Part shown: piece after piece, positions 43,209-51,552 of the stretch | Numbering within the stretch: the stretch's first letter is position 1 | Layout of the letters: each line of letters starts with the position of its first letter | Source: Castellaniella hirudinis | GTDB taxonomy: Bacteria > Pseudomonadota > Gammaproteobacteria > Burkholderiales > Burkholderiaceae_B | Length of the DNA stretch: 64,000 bases | NCBI RefSeq assembly: GCF_042651965.1 | Contig: NZ_JBHSDY010000006.1 | Coordinates: 62,001-126,000, forward strand | Direction of reading: 5' to 3' | The notes under the pieces: generated by a model | Databases searched by the model: none | Told to the model about the DNA's origin: nothing | What the model saw: only the letters and a program-made list of their open reading frames with translations | Translations under genes and position numbers: made by a program

Positions 43209-44922
43209 GACCCGCGACTGGGCCCGCCGCCACGCGCTGGAGGCGCGCACGGCCGCGACCGTGCGGGCGCTGTCCCGGCAGCCGCGGGTGCACTTCGAGG
43301 CTGGCCGGCCCTGGAACGGCGATACCCCCTTGCCCAACGGCGCACCGCATCTGCAGACGCAGCCGGGGCTGGACGACCCGCCGGCCTACCGGGCGCTGGC
43401 CGACGCGCTGGCCCTGCGCCTGCTGCGCTCCGACGCGCGCCTGCATCGGGACCGGAGCCCCGCGCAGGATCCGGTCGCCGCGCTGATCTTCGAATGGCTG
43501 GAGCAATGGCGCGTGGAGGCCCTGGCGCCCGAGCGCTGGCCGGGCATGCGCGGCAATCTGCGTCGACGCTTCGAGCAATGGCTGTTCCTGTTCCAGGGGT
43601 CCGGTCTGATCGAGACCCGTACCGGCCAGCACCTGTTCTGCCTTGCCCTGATGGCCAGAAGCCGGCTGTTCGACGAGCCGATCCCGGAACGCCTGGAAGA
43701 CCTGATCGAGTCCGCCCGCTACCGGATGGGGCCGGTGCTGGCCGCGCCGCTGGCGCGGCTGCGCCGGCTGCGCGAAGACCAGGCGGCCTATGCGCCCGTG
43801 GCGGCGGAGCTGGCGGCGGCGCTGGCCCGCTGGTTCCAGGACTTGATCGGCAAGGAAAAGAAACGCCCGCCGAAGCGGCACCTGGATTTTTCCGTGACCC
43901 TGCTGCCGCCGGCGGGCGACGAGGGCGAAGCGGCCGGGCAGGGGATGGGAGGGGCGTTCGTCGAGGAGGCGGCCGGTTCCGGCTATGCCGTCTGGACCCG
44001 GCGCCACGACCGAATCGTCGAGGCCGCCGGGCTCGTGCGGACGGCCCTGCTGCAGGACTACCGCCGCCGCCTCGACGAAGAAATCGCCCGCTTGCCCTGG
44101 TCGCTGTCCCGCCTGGTGCAGGCCTTGCGGCGGGCGCTGTTCAGGCCGCAGCCCTCGGGGCGCCTGTTCAGCCAGGACGAAGGCCTGATCGACGGCCGCC
44201 GCCTGGCGCAACTGATCAGTTCGCCCGACGACCACCGGGTGTTCTTCCGCGAGCGCGACGAGCCCGTCGCGCAGGCCCGGATCACGCTGCTGCTGGACTG
44301 CTCAGGATCGATGCGGCACCACGGCCCGCGCCTGGCGCTGCTGATGGACCTGCTGGCGCGCGTGTTCAGCCGCGCCGAGGTGCCTTTCGAATTGCTGGGT
44401 TTCACCACCGGCGCCTGGAACGGCGGCCGGCCGGCCCGCGAATGGCAGGCCGCGCGCGGCCGCCCCGCGCATCCGGGCCGGCTCAACGAATTGCAGCACC
44501 TGGTCTTCTGGTCCGAGTCCATGCCGCGCCAACAGGGCCGCTTGAGCCTGACGGCCGTCATGAAGCCGGAGCTGTTCCGCGAGGGCATCGACGGCGAGGC
44601 CGTGCAGTGGGCGTGCGAACGGCTGCTGGCCCGGCGCGACGAGCGGCGCAGGATCCTGTGGGTCGTGTCCGACGGCGGTCCGATGGACAGCGCCACCAGC
44701 CTGGCCAATCCGCCCGGATTCCTCGATGCGCACCTGCGCCAGGTGGTGCGCCACTATACGCGCGAGCGCGGCGTCGAGATCCTGGCAATCGGCGTGAACC
44801 AGGATCTGAGCGGCTATTACCCGCATTCGATCGGGCTGGATCTGGAGGGCGGCGTGACCATGCAGGCGCTGCAGGCGCTGATCGGGACGCTCAGTCGCTC
44901 CGGGCCGCCTGCACGGCGGTGA
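43195..44922 (+). CDS. CobT-like VWA-domain protein
   Basis: 575-residue partner of the preceding ATPase. The N-terminal ~200 residues are Arg/Leu-rich helices and the middle is acidic/Gly-rich. A C-terminal von Willebrand A domain has an intact MIDAS (DCSGSM, residues 368-373), LGFTTGAWNGG, HPGRLNELQHLVFWS and ILWVVSDGGPMDSAT, all following the CobT pattern. The start overlaps the ATPase gene by 14 nt, indicating a complex. Whether it serves a cobalt chelatase or another client is open. Its 3' end overlaps the convergent pta gene by 32 nt. Confidence 0.85.
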   Translation: MAAPETRDWARRHALEARTAATVRALSRQPRVHFEAGRPWNGDTPLPNGAPHLQTQPGLDDPPAYRALADALALRLLRSDARLHRDRSPAQDPVAALIFEWLEQWRVEALAPERWPGMRGNLRRRFEQWLFLFQGSGLIETRTGQHLFCLALMARSRLFDEPIPERLEDLIESARYRMGPVLAAPLARLRRLREDQAAYAPVAAELAAALARWFQDLIGKEKKRPPKRHLDFSVTLLPPAGDEGEAAGQGMGGAFVEEAAGSGYAVWTRRHDRIVEAAGLVRTALLQDYRRRLDEEIARLPWSLSRLVQALRRALFRPQPSGRLFSQDEGLIDGRRLAQLISSPDDHRVFFRERDEPVAQARITLLLDCSGSMRHHGPRLALLMDLLARVFSRAEVPFELLGFTTGAWNGGRPAREWQAARGRPAHPGRLNELQHLVFWSESMPRQQGRLSLTAVMKPELFREGIDGEAVQWACERLLARRDERRRILWVVSDGGPMDSATSLANPPGFLDAHLRQVVRHYTRERGVEILAIGVNQDLSGYYPHSIGLDLEGGVTMQALQALIGTLSRSGPPARR

Positions 44923-45859
44923 CGGCGATCACCTGGTGGATGTCGTCCGCCGAGCAGCCCCGGGACAAGTCGTTGGCCGGTTTGTCCAGGCCCTGCAGGA
45001 TCGGCCCCAGGGCGGTGGCATGACCCAGGCGCTCGACGAGCTTGTAGCCGATGTTGCCGGCGTCCAGGCTGGGAAAGACCAGCACGTTGGCCCGGCCCGC
45101 CACGGGAGACTGCGGCCATTTGCGCTGGGCGACGTCCGGCATGATCGCGGTATCGAGCTGCATTTCACCGTCGATGAGCAGGTCCGGCGCCTGTCGGCGA
45201 GCCAGTTCCATGGCCTCGCGGACCTTGTCGACCTGCGCATGGGCGGCGCTGCCGTGGGTGGAAAACGAAAGCATGGCCACACGCGGTTCAAGGTCCAGCA
45301 GGGTCCGCGCGCTGCGCGCCGAGGCCAGGGCGATCTCGGCCAGTTCGCGGCTGTCGGGCTCGATCACCAGGCCGCAGTCGGAAAAGACCATGGCATGCCC
45401 TCCGGTCGGAAAGGGCTCGTCGCGCATCATCACGAAGAAACTGGACACGGTCCGCACGCCGGGCCGCTTGCCGATGACCTGGATGGCGGTGCGCACGACG
45501 TCCGCCGTGGTGTGGACGGCGCCGGCGACGGAGCCGTCGGCATGTCCGAGCCGCACCATCAGGGCGGCGAAGACCAGTGGCTGGAGGACGGCCTCCCGGG
45601 CCTGCTCGGGCGTCATGCCGCGCGCCCGGCGCAGGGACAGCAGCGCCTCGGCAAAGGCATCCAGCCAGCCGGAGTCGGCGGGCCGGATGCACTGGACGCC
45701 CGGGACGTCCTCAGTCGATCCCACCAGGAAAACCCGGGCGATGCCGTCGGCGGCCGCCCGACGGGCCGCCGCCCGCACGCGGGGATCGTCCCCCTCGCAC
45801 AGAACGATCCGCTTCGGGTCGCGTCGGGCGGCATCCAGCAGCATGTCCTGTGCGCGCAT
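44891..45859 (-). CDS. pta: Phosphate acetyltransferase
   Basis: Converts acetyl phosphate plus CoA to acetyl-CoA and Pi, the step after Xsc. The 322-residue product from ATG 45859 is the short single-domain form usual beside xsc. The frame is open for another 106 codons upstream, but that lies in xsc, and GAGGAG precedes 45859. Family segments are KRIVLCEGDDPRVRAAA, SSFFVMMRDEP, MVFSDCGLVIEPDS, MLSFSTHGSA and VLVFPSLDAGNIGYKLVERL. It follows xsc by 23 nt as one operon. The last 32 nt overlap the oppositely oriented CobT-like gene. Confidence 0.93.
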   Translation of the reverse strand: MRAQDMLLDAARRDPKRIVLCEGDDPRVRAAARRAAADGIARVFLVGSTEDVPGVQCIRPADSGWLDAFAEALLSLRRARGMTPEQAREAVLQPLVFAALMVRLGHADGSVAGAVHTTADVVRTAIQVIGKRPGVRTVSSFFVMMRDEPFPTGGHAMVFSDCGLVIEPDSRELAEIALASARSARTLLDLEPRVAMLSFSTHGSAAHAQVDKVREAMELARRQAPDLLIDGEMQLDTAIMPDVAQRKWPQSPVAGRANVLVFPSLDAGNIGYKLVERLGHATALGPILQGLDKPANDLSRGCSADDIHQVIAVTAVQAARSD

Positions 45860-45882
45860 GGGCTTCTCCTCAAGGGCGGGGA

Positions 45883-47679
45883 TCAGGTGTAGTCGCGATA
45901 CTTTTCCAGCAGGCGCACCGGCTTGGACAGCGCGTCGCGGCGGAAAGGATCGCCCAGTTCCCGGGTGCACATGATTTCGATCACGGTGGTCTTGCGATCG
46001 TTCATCTGCGCGTCGATGGCCTTCTTCAGGGCGGGACCCACGTCTTCCAGCCTGTCGACCACGATGCCTTCGGCCCCCATGGCCTGGGCGATGCCGGCGA
46101 AGCTCTCGCTTTCCAGTTCGCCCGCCACGAAGCGGCGGTTGTAGAAGTCCACCTGGTTCTTCTTTTCCGCGCCCCATTGGCGATTGTGGAAGACCACGGC
46201 GGTCACGGGGATGTCGTGGCGCACGCAGGTCATGATTTCGCTCATGCTCATGCCCCAGGCGCCGTCACCGGCGTAGGAGATGGCCGGACGATGCGGCGCC
46301 GCAACCTTGGCCCCGATGATGGTGGGGAAGGCGTAGCCGCAGTTGCCCCAGCTCATGGCGGCGAAGAAACTGCGGGGTTTTTCGAAGCGCAGGTAGCTGT
46401 TGGACACCGAGTTGATGTTGCCGATGTCGGTGGAGACCATCACGTCTTCCGGCATGGCCTTTTCCAGTTCGCGCAGCACCTGGCGCGGGTGCAGCCAGTT
46501 GCCTTCCTCCTTGCTCTGCTCCTCGATCATGTCCAGGCTGAACGGATCGCGTTCGTGGGTCCATTCGTCCAGTTCCTTTTCCCAGGCGTCCTTTTCCGCC
46601 TGGATGCGGGCGGCGCGCTCGGCCTTGTTGGCGTCGCAGGCCAGCTTCATGCCGTCGATGCGGCGGGAGATCTCGGCCGCGGAGGCCTTGGCATCGCCGC
46701 AAATCCCCACGGTGATTTTCTTGACCAGGCCCAGCATCTTGCTGTCGGCATCGACCTGGATGATCTTGGCGTTCTTGGGCCAGTAGTCCAGACCGTGTTG
46801 CGGCAAGGTGCCGAAGGGTCCGAGGCGGGTGCCCAGGGCCAGCACCACGTCGGCGTCGGCCAGCAGCTTCATGGCCGCCTTCGAACCCTGGTAGCCCAGC
46901 GGGCCGCACCACAGCGGATGGCTGGCGGGGAAAGAGTCGTTGTGCAGGTAGCTGTTGACCACCGGCGCGCCCAGGCGCTCGGCCAGCGCCTTGCATTCCT
47001 CGACCGCGTCACTCATGACCACGCCGCCGCCGGAAATGATGACGGGGAACTTGGCTTCGGCCAGCAGCTTGGCGGCTTCGTCCAGGCTCTGGGCGCCGCC
47101 CGGGCCGCGATCCAGCGGCTGGGGCAGGGGGATCTCGCATTTGATCTTGCCGTAGAAGTAGTCGCGCGGGATGTTGAGCTGGGTCGGGCCCATTTCGTCC
47201 TGGGCGCGGGCGAAGCAGCGGGCGGTGTATTCGGCCATGCGGGCCGGATGAGTGACGTGGCCCTGGTATTTGGTGAATTCCTGGAACATCGGCAACTGCT
47301 TGGCTTCCTGGAAGCCGCCCAGGCCGATGCCGGTGGTGCCGGCTTCCGGGGTCACGATGACCACGGGGGTATGGGCCCAGTAGGCGGCGGCGATCGCGGT
47401 GACGCAGTTGCTGATGCCGGGACCGTTCTGGCCGATCACCACGCCCGTGCGGCCGCTGACGCGGGCGAAGCCGTCGGCCATGTGGCCGGCGCCCTGTTCG
47501 TGGACCACCGGGATCAGCTTGATGCCGGCCGGGGCGAAGATGTCCATGGCGTCCATGAACGCCGAACCCATGATGCCGAAGATTTCGGTCACGCCGTTGG
47601 CGACCATGGTCTCGACAAAGGCTTCGGACGGGGTCATTTCCTGGACGCCTTGAACGACTTGGCGGGTATCGTTTGCCAT
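45883..47679 (-). CDS. xsc: Sulfoacetaldehyde acetyltransferase
   Basis: ThDP-dependent enzyme that phosphorolytically cleaves sulfoacetaldehyde to sulfite and acetyl phosphate, the hub of taurine and isethionate catabolism. The 598-residue protein is of the acetolactate-synthase superfamily. Glu61 (VVHEQGAGHMADGFAR) activates ThDP, and a GDGAWGMSMSEI segment binds it. Segments such as IGQNGPGISNCVTAIAAAYW, TKYQGHVTHPARM and YQGSKAAMKLL, together with the pta partner, distinguish it from acetolactate synthase. CAGGAGAC precedes the ATG. It is divergent from tauXY across 314 nt. Confidence 0.95.
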   Translation of the reverse strand: MANDTRQVVQGVQEMTPSEAFVETMVANGVTEIFGIMGSAFMDAMDIFAPAGIKLIPVVHEQGAGHMADGFARVSGRTGVVIGQNGPGISNCVTAIAAAYWAHTPVVIVTPEAGTTGIGLGGFQEAKQLPMFQEFTKYQGHVTHPARMAEYTARCFARAQDEMGPTQLNIPRDYFYGKIKCEIPLPQPLDRGPGGAQSLDEAAKLLAEAKFPVIISGGGVVMSDAVEECKALAERLGAPVVNSYLHNDSFPASHPLWCGPLGYQGSKAAMKLLADADVVLALGTRLGPFGTLPQHGLDYWPKNAKIIQVDADSKMLGLVKKITVGICGDAKASAAEISRRIDGMKLACDANKAERAARIQAEKDAWEKELDEWTHERDPFSLDMIEEQSKEEGNWLHPRQVLRELEKAMPEDVMVSTDIGNINSVSNSYLRFEKPRSFFAAMSWGNCGYAFPTIIGAKVAAPHRPAISYAGDGAWGMSMSEIMTCVRHDIPVTAVVFHNRQWGAEKKNQVDFYNRRFVAGELESESFAGIAQAMGAEGIVVDRLEDVGPALKKAIDAQMNDRKTTVIEIMCTRELGDPFRRDALSKPVRLLEKYRDYT

Positions 47680-47993
47680 CGTGTGTCTCCTGATGCGGTA
47701 TGCGGAGGGCTGTGCTGGCCCGGTTATTCCAAATATCGAGATGAATCATTTCGATATCGTGTGATTTGAATTCTACAGAGCCTTTTTTGATTGTCAACTC
47801 AAATCTCTGAATCTGGAACCATGCGTTTCGAATGATTAGATGGAGACTAGGGGCCAGCCGGGCCATCTGGTGCCAGCGAAACGTAATCACTGGCCCTAGA
47901 CCAGTCTGGGGCGTTCTCCTAATGTGTGAACATCACGGCGCTTTTCCGGCCCCCGGACCGGCGCCGCATCACATCCATTCACAAGGAGACTCC
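47680..47993. promoter_or_regulatory. xsc / tauXY divergent control region
   Basis: 314 bases with no gene. The xsc-proximal half (about 47720-47845) is AT-rich and contains an inverted repeat ATATCGA (47733-47739)/TCGATAT (47751-47757). The tauX-proximal half carries CTGG-CC-TAG-like elements: CTAGGGGCCAG (47847-47857), CTGGCCCTAG (47890-47899) and the overlapping CTAGACCAG (47896-47904). These resemble the CTGGACYTAA half-sites described, as I recall, for TauR of Rhodobacter capsulatus. The region probably drives both operons under TauR control. Confidence 0.55.
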
Positions 47994-48386
47994 ATGACAC
48001 AGGATTCGTTGCTTTCCACGCTCGAGGCTTTCGGTGAGGCCTGGAATCGCCACGACATCGATGCCCTGATGGCGTGCATGCACGAGGCGTGCGTTTTCGA
48101 GGGCGTGGCGGGGCCGCTGGCCTGCGGGGTGCGCCACGAAGGTCCGGTCGCCGTGCGCAAGGCCTTCGAATCGGCCTGGCTGACCATTCCCGACGCCGCC
48201 TGGCGCAATGCCCGCTGCTGGGTGTCGGGCGATCGGGGCGTGATGGAGTCGACCTTCACCGGCACGGCCGCCGACGGTTCCCGCATCGAGGCCGACATGG
48301 TGGACCTGCTGACTTTCAAGGACGGCAAGATCCTGGTCAAGAACGCCTTCCGCAAGCAGCGCCCCCCCTTGCCCGCACAAGCCTGA
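47994..48386 (+). CDS. tauX: SnoaL/NTF2-like protein, probable taurine dehydrogenase small subunit
   Basis: 130-residue protein with the NTF2/SnoaL fold pattern (LEAFGEAWNRHDIDALMACM, MVDLLTFKDGKILVKNAF; given as AWNRHDIDALMAC and DLLTFKDGKI). It lies directly in front of a FAD oxidoreductase and divergent from xsc, the arrangement of tauX-tauY in taurine-dehydrogenase bacteria. The subunit's biochemical role is poorly defined. From ATG 47994 it has an AAGGAGAC site; the frame is open upstream into the control region. Identification depends on context. Confidence 0.65.
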   Translation: MTQDSLLSTLEAFGEAWNRHDIDALMACMHEACVFEGVAGPLACGVRHEGPVAVRKAFESAWLTIPDAAWRNARCWVSGDRGVMESTFTGTAADGSRIEADMVDLLTFKDGKILVKNAFRKQRPPLPAQA

Positions 48387-48426
48387 ACCGCTCGCGCCGG
48401 ACTTCACCCTGTCCACAGGAGACATC

Positions 48427-49857
48427 ATGGCTACTTTGACTTCGGCGTCGCCGAGCGCCCGCGCGCAGGCCGTTGCGCCCGCCGCCGCGCCGCACGCGCC
48501 CAACCCCTACGATCCTCGCTACGACCCCCTGGTCTCGCCCGCGGGTCGCAACCAGCAGTACGCGCCCACCTACTGGGTGGGCACGGCCGGGGATCCGCCG
48601 CCCGACGACGGCCCCGTCCTTCAGGACATGGACGCGGACGTGGTGGTGATCGGCTCGGGCTTCACCGGCCTGGTGACGGCCTTGAATCTGGCCGAGGAGC
48701 ACGGCGTCATCCCCATCGTCCTGGAAGCCAATCAGGAGTCCTGGGGCTGCACCAGCCGCAACGGCGGCCAGGGGCAGAACGCCTCGGGCCGCCTGTACCG
48801 CACGCAATGGATCGAACGCTGGGGCCTGGAAACCGCCAAGCGCCTGGATCGTGAAATCCACGACGGCTTCGAATACTGGAAAAGCCTGGTGGAGCGCTTC
48901 CCGTGCGACGCCCAGCCCGGCGGCCACCTGTATACGGCGCACCGCCCGAAGAAAATGGCCTTCCTGGAGAATCTGTGCCGCGTGATGCGCGAACAGTTCG
49001 GCTACGACACCAGGATGCTCAGCCGCGAGGAGTTGTGGGAACGCTACGCCATGGACCGCGAGGCGGCCGGGGCACTGCACGAGCCCGAGGGCGTCGGCAT
49101 CCATCCGCTGAAGCTGGCCTTCGGCTATCTGCGGCGCCTGCGCGAGCTGGGCGTCAAGATTCATACCGGCAGCCCGGTTCTGGGCTGGGAGACTGTGGGG
49201 GGCGTTCACCACCTGCGCACGCCCGGCGGCATCGTGCGTGCGCGCCGCGTGGCCGTGGCCACCGGCGGCTACACGCCGCAGGGCCTGCATCCGCTGCTCA
49301 ACAACAAGATCATGCCGATCCTGTCGAACTCGATGGTGACGCGACCGCTGACGCAGCAGGAACGAGAGGCGGCCGGCCTCAAGAGCACGACGTTCATCAC
49401 GGACACGCGCACCCTGCGCTTCTACTACCGCCTGTTGCCGGACGGCTCGATGCAGATCGGCAGCCGCAGCGCGCTCAACGGCGCCGATGCGGAGAACCCC
49501 AAGCACCTGGACCTGCTCAAGCAGGGCCTGGCGCGTAAATTCCCGACCCTGAAGGACGTGCCGATCGCGTATTCCTGGTGGGGCTGGGTGGACGTCAGCC
49601 ATGACATGATGCCGCGCATCACGCAGCCCGATCCCGGCCAGCAGATCTATTACGCCATCGGCTACGGCGGCAACGGAGTGTCGTTTTCCGCGCAGGCGGG
49701 CCGACGCCTGGCCGAGCGCGTCGTCGGCAAGGCCGGCCCTCAGTGGGATCTGCCGATCTACAACTCGCCGCTCAACGGCCACTTGTTCGCGCCCTTCCGA
49801 CGGCTGGGGCAGGCGATGTTCTACAAGTACTACTACCTGAGGGACGAGGTATTCTGA
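48427..49857 (+). CDS. tauY: FAD-dependent oxidoreductase, probable taurine dehydrogenase large subunit
   Basis: 476-residue DAO-family flavoprotein. After a ~65-residue Ala/Pro-rich N-terminal extension comes the dinucleotide motif VVVIGSGFTGLVTALNLAEE and then CTSRNGGQGQNASGRLY. The C-terminal FAD-contact segment is AIGYGGNGVSFSAQAGRRLAE. Amine oxidation of taurine to sulfoacetaldehyde plus ammonia, with electrons to cytochrome c, is the role of TauXY. Here the gene is paired with tauX, divergent from xsc-pta and near tauABC/tauR. No taurine:pyruvate aminotransferase is present, which supports the dehydrogenase route. A gamma-glutamylputrescine oxidase-like activity is the alternative from sequence alone. 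Confidence 0.72.
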   Translation: MATLTSASPSARAQAVAPAAAPHAPNPYDPRYDPLVSPAGRNQQYAPTYWVGTAGDPPPDDGPVLQDMDADVVVIGSGFTGLVTALNLAEEHGVIPIVLEANQESWGCTSRNGGQGQNASGRLYRTQWIERWGLETAKRLDREIHDGFEYWKSLVERFPCDAQPGGHLYTAHRPKKMAFLENLCRVMREQFGYDTRMLSREELWERYAMDREAAGALHEPEGVGIHPLKLAFGYLRRLRELGVKIHTGSPVLGWETVGGVHHLRTPGGIVRARRVAVATGGYTPQGLHPLLNNKIMPILSNSMVTRPLTQQEREAAGLKSTTFITDTRTLRFYYRLLPDGSMQIGSRSALNGADAENPKHLDLLKQGLARKFPTLKDVPIAYSWWGWVDVSHDMMPRITQPDPGQQIYYAIGYGGNGVSFSAQAGRRLAERVVGKAGPQWDLPIYNSPLNGHLFAPFRRLGQAMFYKYYYLRDEVF

Positions 49858-49894
49858 CCGGCGCTCCGGGGCGCGCAAGCGCCGCATGGGACCA

Positions 49895-49921
49895 GGGCCG
49901 CCCGCGTGGGCGGCCCTTTTT
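49895..49921 (+). terminator. Intrinsic terminator after tauXY
   Basis: A perfect 9-bp stem pairs GGGCCGCCC (49895-49903) with GGGCGGCCC (49908-49916) around GCGT, followed by TTTTT. It lies 38 nt after the tauY stop and isolates the permease gene downstream as a separate unit. Confidence 0.88.
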
Positions 49922-50003
49922 GATTGAGTTTCCATCTGGCCTCCACGATGGATCGGCTTTGGCCCTACGCGTTTCTTCTCGATTCCGATAGACTGGTTTT
50001 TAA

Positions 50004-50020
50004 ATTCCGGTTATTGGAAC
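50004..50020. promoter_or_regulatory. Operator-like 17-bp element upstream of APC permease, copy 2
   Basis: ATTCCGGTTATTGGAAC contains a perfect TTCC/GGAA dyad with a 7-nt GGTTATT spacer. It shares 13 of 17 positions with the element in front of the IclR gene at 41.4 kb. It lies 38 nt before the permease ATG in an AT-rich stretch, where it could overlap the promoter. Confidence 0.5.
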
Positions 50021-50057
50021 AATAAAAACAAAAAAATGATATTTGCAGGAGACTAAG

Positions 50058-51500
50058 ATGTCAGATCGAATCACCCTTGGAAAAACCTTCAAACCCCATT
50101 GGGTCTGGGCCATTGCCTTCGGCTCGGCCATCGGCTGGGGCAGCTTCGTGCTGCCGGTCGAATGGATGAACATGGCAGGACCCATGGGGGTCGTCATCGG
50201 GCTCTGGATCGGCGGGCTGATTCTCAGCCTGGTCGGCCTGAGCACCGGCTTTCTGGTGAAAGCGTATCCGATCACCGGCGGCGCCTTCACCTACGCCTAC
50301 CTGGCTTTCGGCCGCAAGCACGCCTTTTTGTGCGGATGGTTCCTGATCCTGGGCTACGCGGCCATCGTGGCGCTGAACGCCTCCGCGTTCGCCCTGATGA
50401 TCAAGTTCCTGGTCCCGGACGTCGTCAAGGTGGGGCTGCTCTACAGCATCGCCGGCTGGGATGTGTATTTCGTCGAAGTGCTGATCGCCAGCGCCATCCT
50501 GGTACTGTTCGCCTGGCTCAACATCCGGGGCGCGGACGCCACGGCCCAGACGCAATTTTATTTCTGCGTCCTGCTGATCGCCGCCGCGACCGGGGTGACG
50601 GCCGCCATGTCGTTCGCGCCTGAAACGTCCTTCAGCAATCTGCTGCCGCTCTACAAGCCGGGCATTCCGTCCTGGTCCGCGATCGCGGCCATCGTCGCCA
50701 TTTCTCCCTGGGCCTACGTCGGCTTCGATACCGTGCCCCAGGCGGCCGAGGAGTTCAACTTCTCGCCCGCGAAGGCGACCTTCCTGATCCTGGCGGCGCT
50801 GGCGGTGGCCGCCGCCCATTACTCAATCATGATCCTCGCGACCGGCCTGGCCATCCCCTGGCTGGACCTGGTGGATCTGCGCGAAATCTGGGGCACGGGC
50901 TGGGCCGTCCAGCAGGTGCTGGGCACGGCCGGCCTGGCCGCGCTGGTGGTCGCGCTCTGCATGGGCATTTTCACCGGCCTGATCGGCTTCTACATCTCGT
51001 GCAGCCGGCTGATGTTCGCCATGGGCCGCGCCAAGGCGCTGCCCGCCGTGTTCTGCCGCCTGCATGGCAAGCACGGCACGCCGTGGGCCAGCATCGTGTT
51101 CGTCTGCGCGATCTGCCTGCTGGCGCCCTGGTTCGGCCGTTCCGTGCTGCTCTGGATCGTGGACATGTCCGCCGTAGGGATCTCGATCGCTTTCATCTAC
51201 TACTGCGCCGTCGCCTACCGGCTGTTCAAATGGACCGCATCGCAGCGGGCGCCGGCCTTCTGCAAGGAAGTCGCGCCGGGCAAGAAGCTGATCGCGCTGG
51301 CGGGCATGCTCTGCAGCATCGGCCTGCTGGGGCTGCTGCTCGTGCCCGGTTCGCCCGCGTTTCTGGAAACGCCTGCCTGGATCGCGCTGGGCTGCTGGGT
51401 ACTGATCGGATTGGGGTTCTATCTGACGTTGGCGCGCGAATACTGCAACACGCCGAAAGCGGAGATGGATCGGCTGATCCTCGGGCACGCCGCGGCCTGA
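50058..51500 (+). CDS. APC-superfamily amino acid/amine permease
   Basis: 480-residue inner-membrane transporter with about 12 hydrophobic segments. The N-terminal pattern WAIAFGSAIGWGSFVLP followed by YPITGGAFTYAYLAFGRK is typical of APC carriers, with the unwound-helix Gly motif. ATG 50058 is chosen because GCAGGAGAC precedes it; a TTG five codons upstream is open. The location between tauXY and tauR suggests an amine-type substrate such as taurine, hypotaurine or a related amino compound, but nothing in the sequence fixes it. It has its own operator-like site and is flanked by terminators on both sides. Confidence 0.85.
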   Translation: MSDRITLGKTFKPHWVWAIAFGSAIGWGSFVLPVEWMNMAGPMGVVIGLWIGGLILSLVGLSTGFLVKAYPITGGAFTYAYLAFGRKHAFLCGWFLILGYAAIVALNASAFALMIKFLVPDVVKVGLLYSIAGWDVYFVEVLIASAILVLFAWLNIRGADATAQTQFYFCVLLIAAATGVTAAMSFAPETSFSNLLPLYKPGIPSWSAIAAIVAISPWAYVGFDTVPQAAEEFNFSPAKATFLILAALAVAAAHYSIMILATGLAIPWLDLVDLREIWGTGWAVQQVLGTAGLAALVVALCMGIFTGLIGFYISCSRLMFAMGRAKALPAVFCRLHGKHGTPWASIVFVCAICLLAPWFGRSVLLWIVDMSAVGISIAFIYYCAVAYRLFKWTASQRAPAFCKEVAPGKKLIALAGMLCSIGLLGLLLVPGSPAFLETPAWIALGCWVLIGLGFYLTLAREYCNTPKAEMDRLILGHAAA

Positions 51501-51512
51501 GCGTGAATGCGG

Positions 51513-51550
51513 CGAAGGCGGGCGCTGCGATGCGCCCGCCTTCGGTTGCT
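51513..51550. terminator. Bidirectional terminator between permease and tauR
   Basis: A perfect 13-bp stem pairs CGAAGGCGGGCGC (51513-51525) with GCGCCCGCCTTCG (51532-51544) around TGCGAT, then GTTGCTTCTC on the plus strand. It lies in the 52-nt gap between the convergent permease and regulator genes. Confidence 0.75.
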
Positions 51551-51552
51551 TC

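Noticed and set aside
45883..47679. Acetolactate synthase / other ThDP decarboxylase instead of Xsc
   Set aside because: The partner pta gene, the tau context and Xsc-like segments favour sulfoacetaldehyde acetyltransferase; no ilvN small subunit is present.
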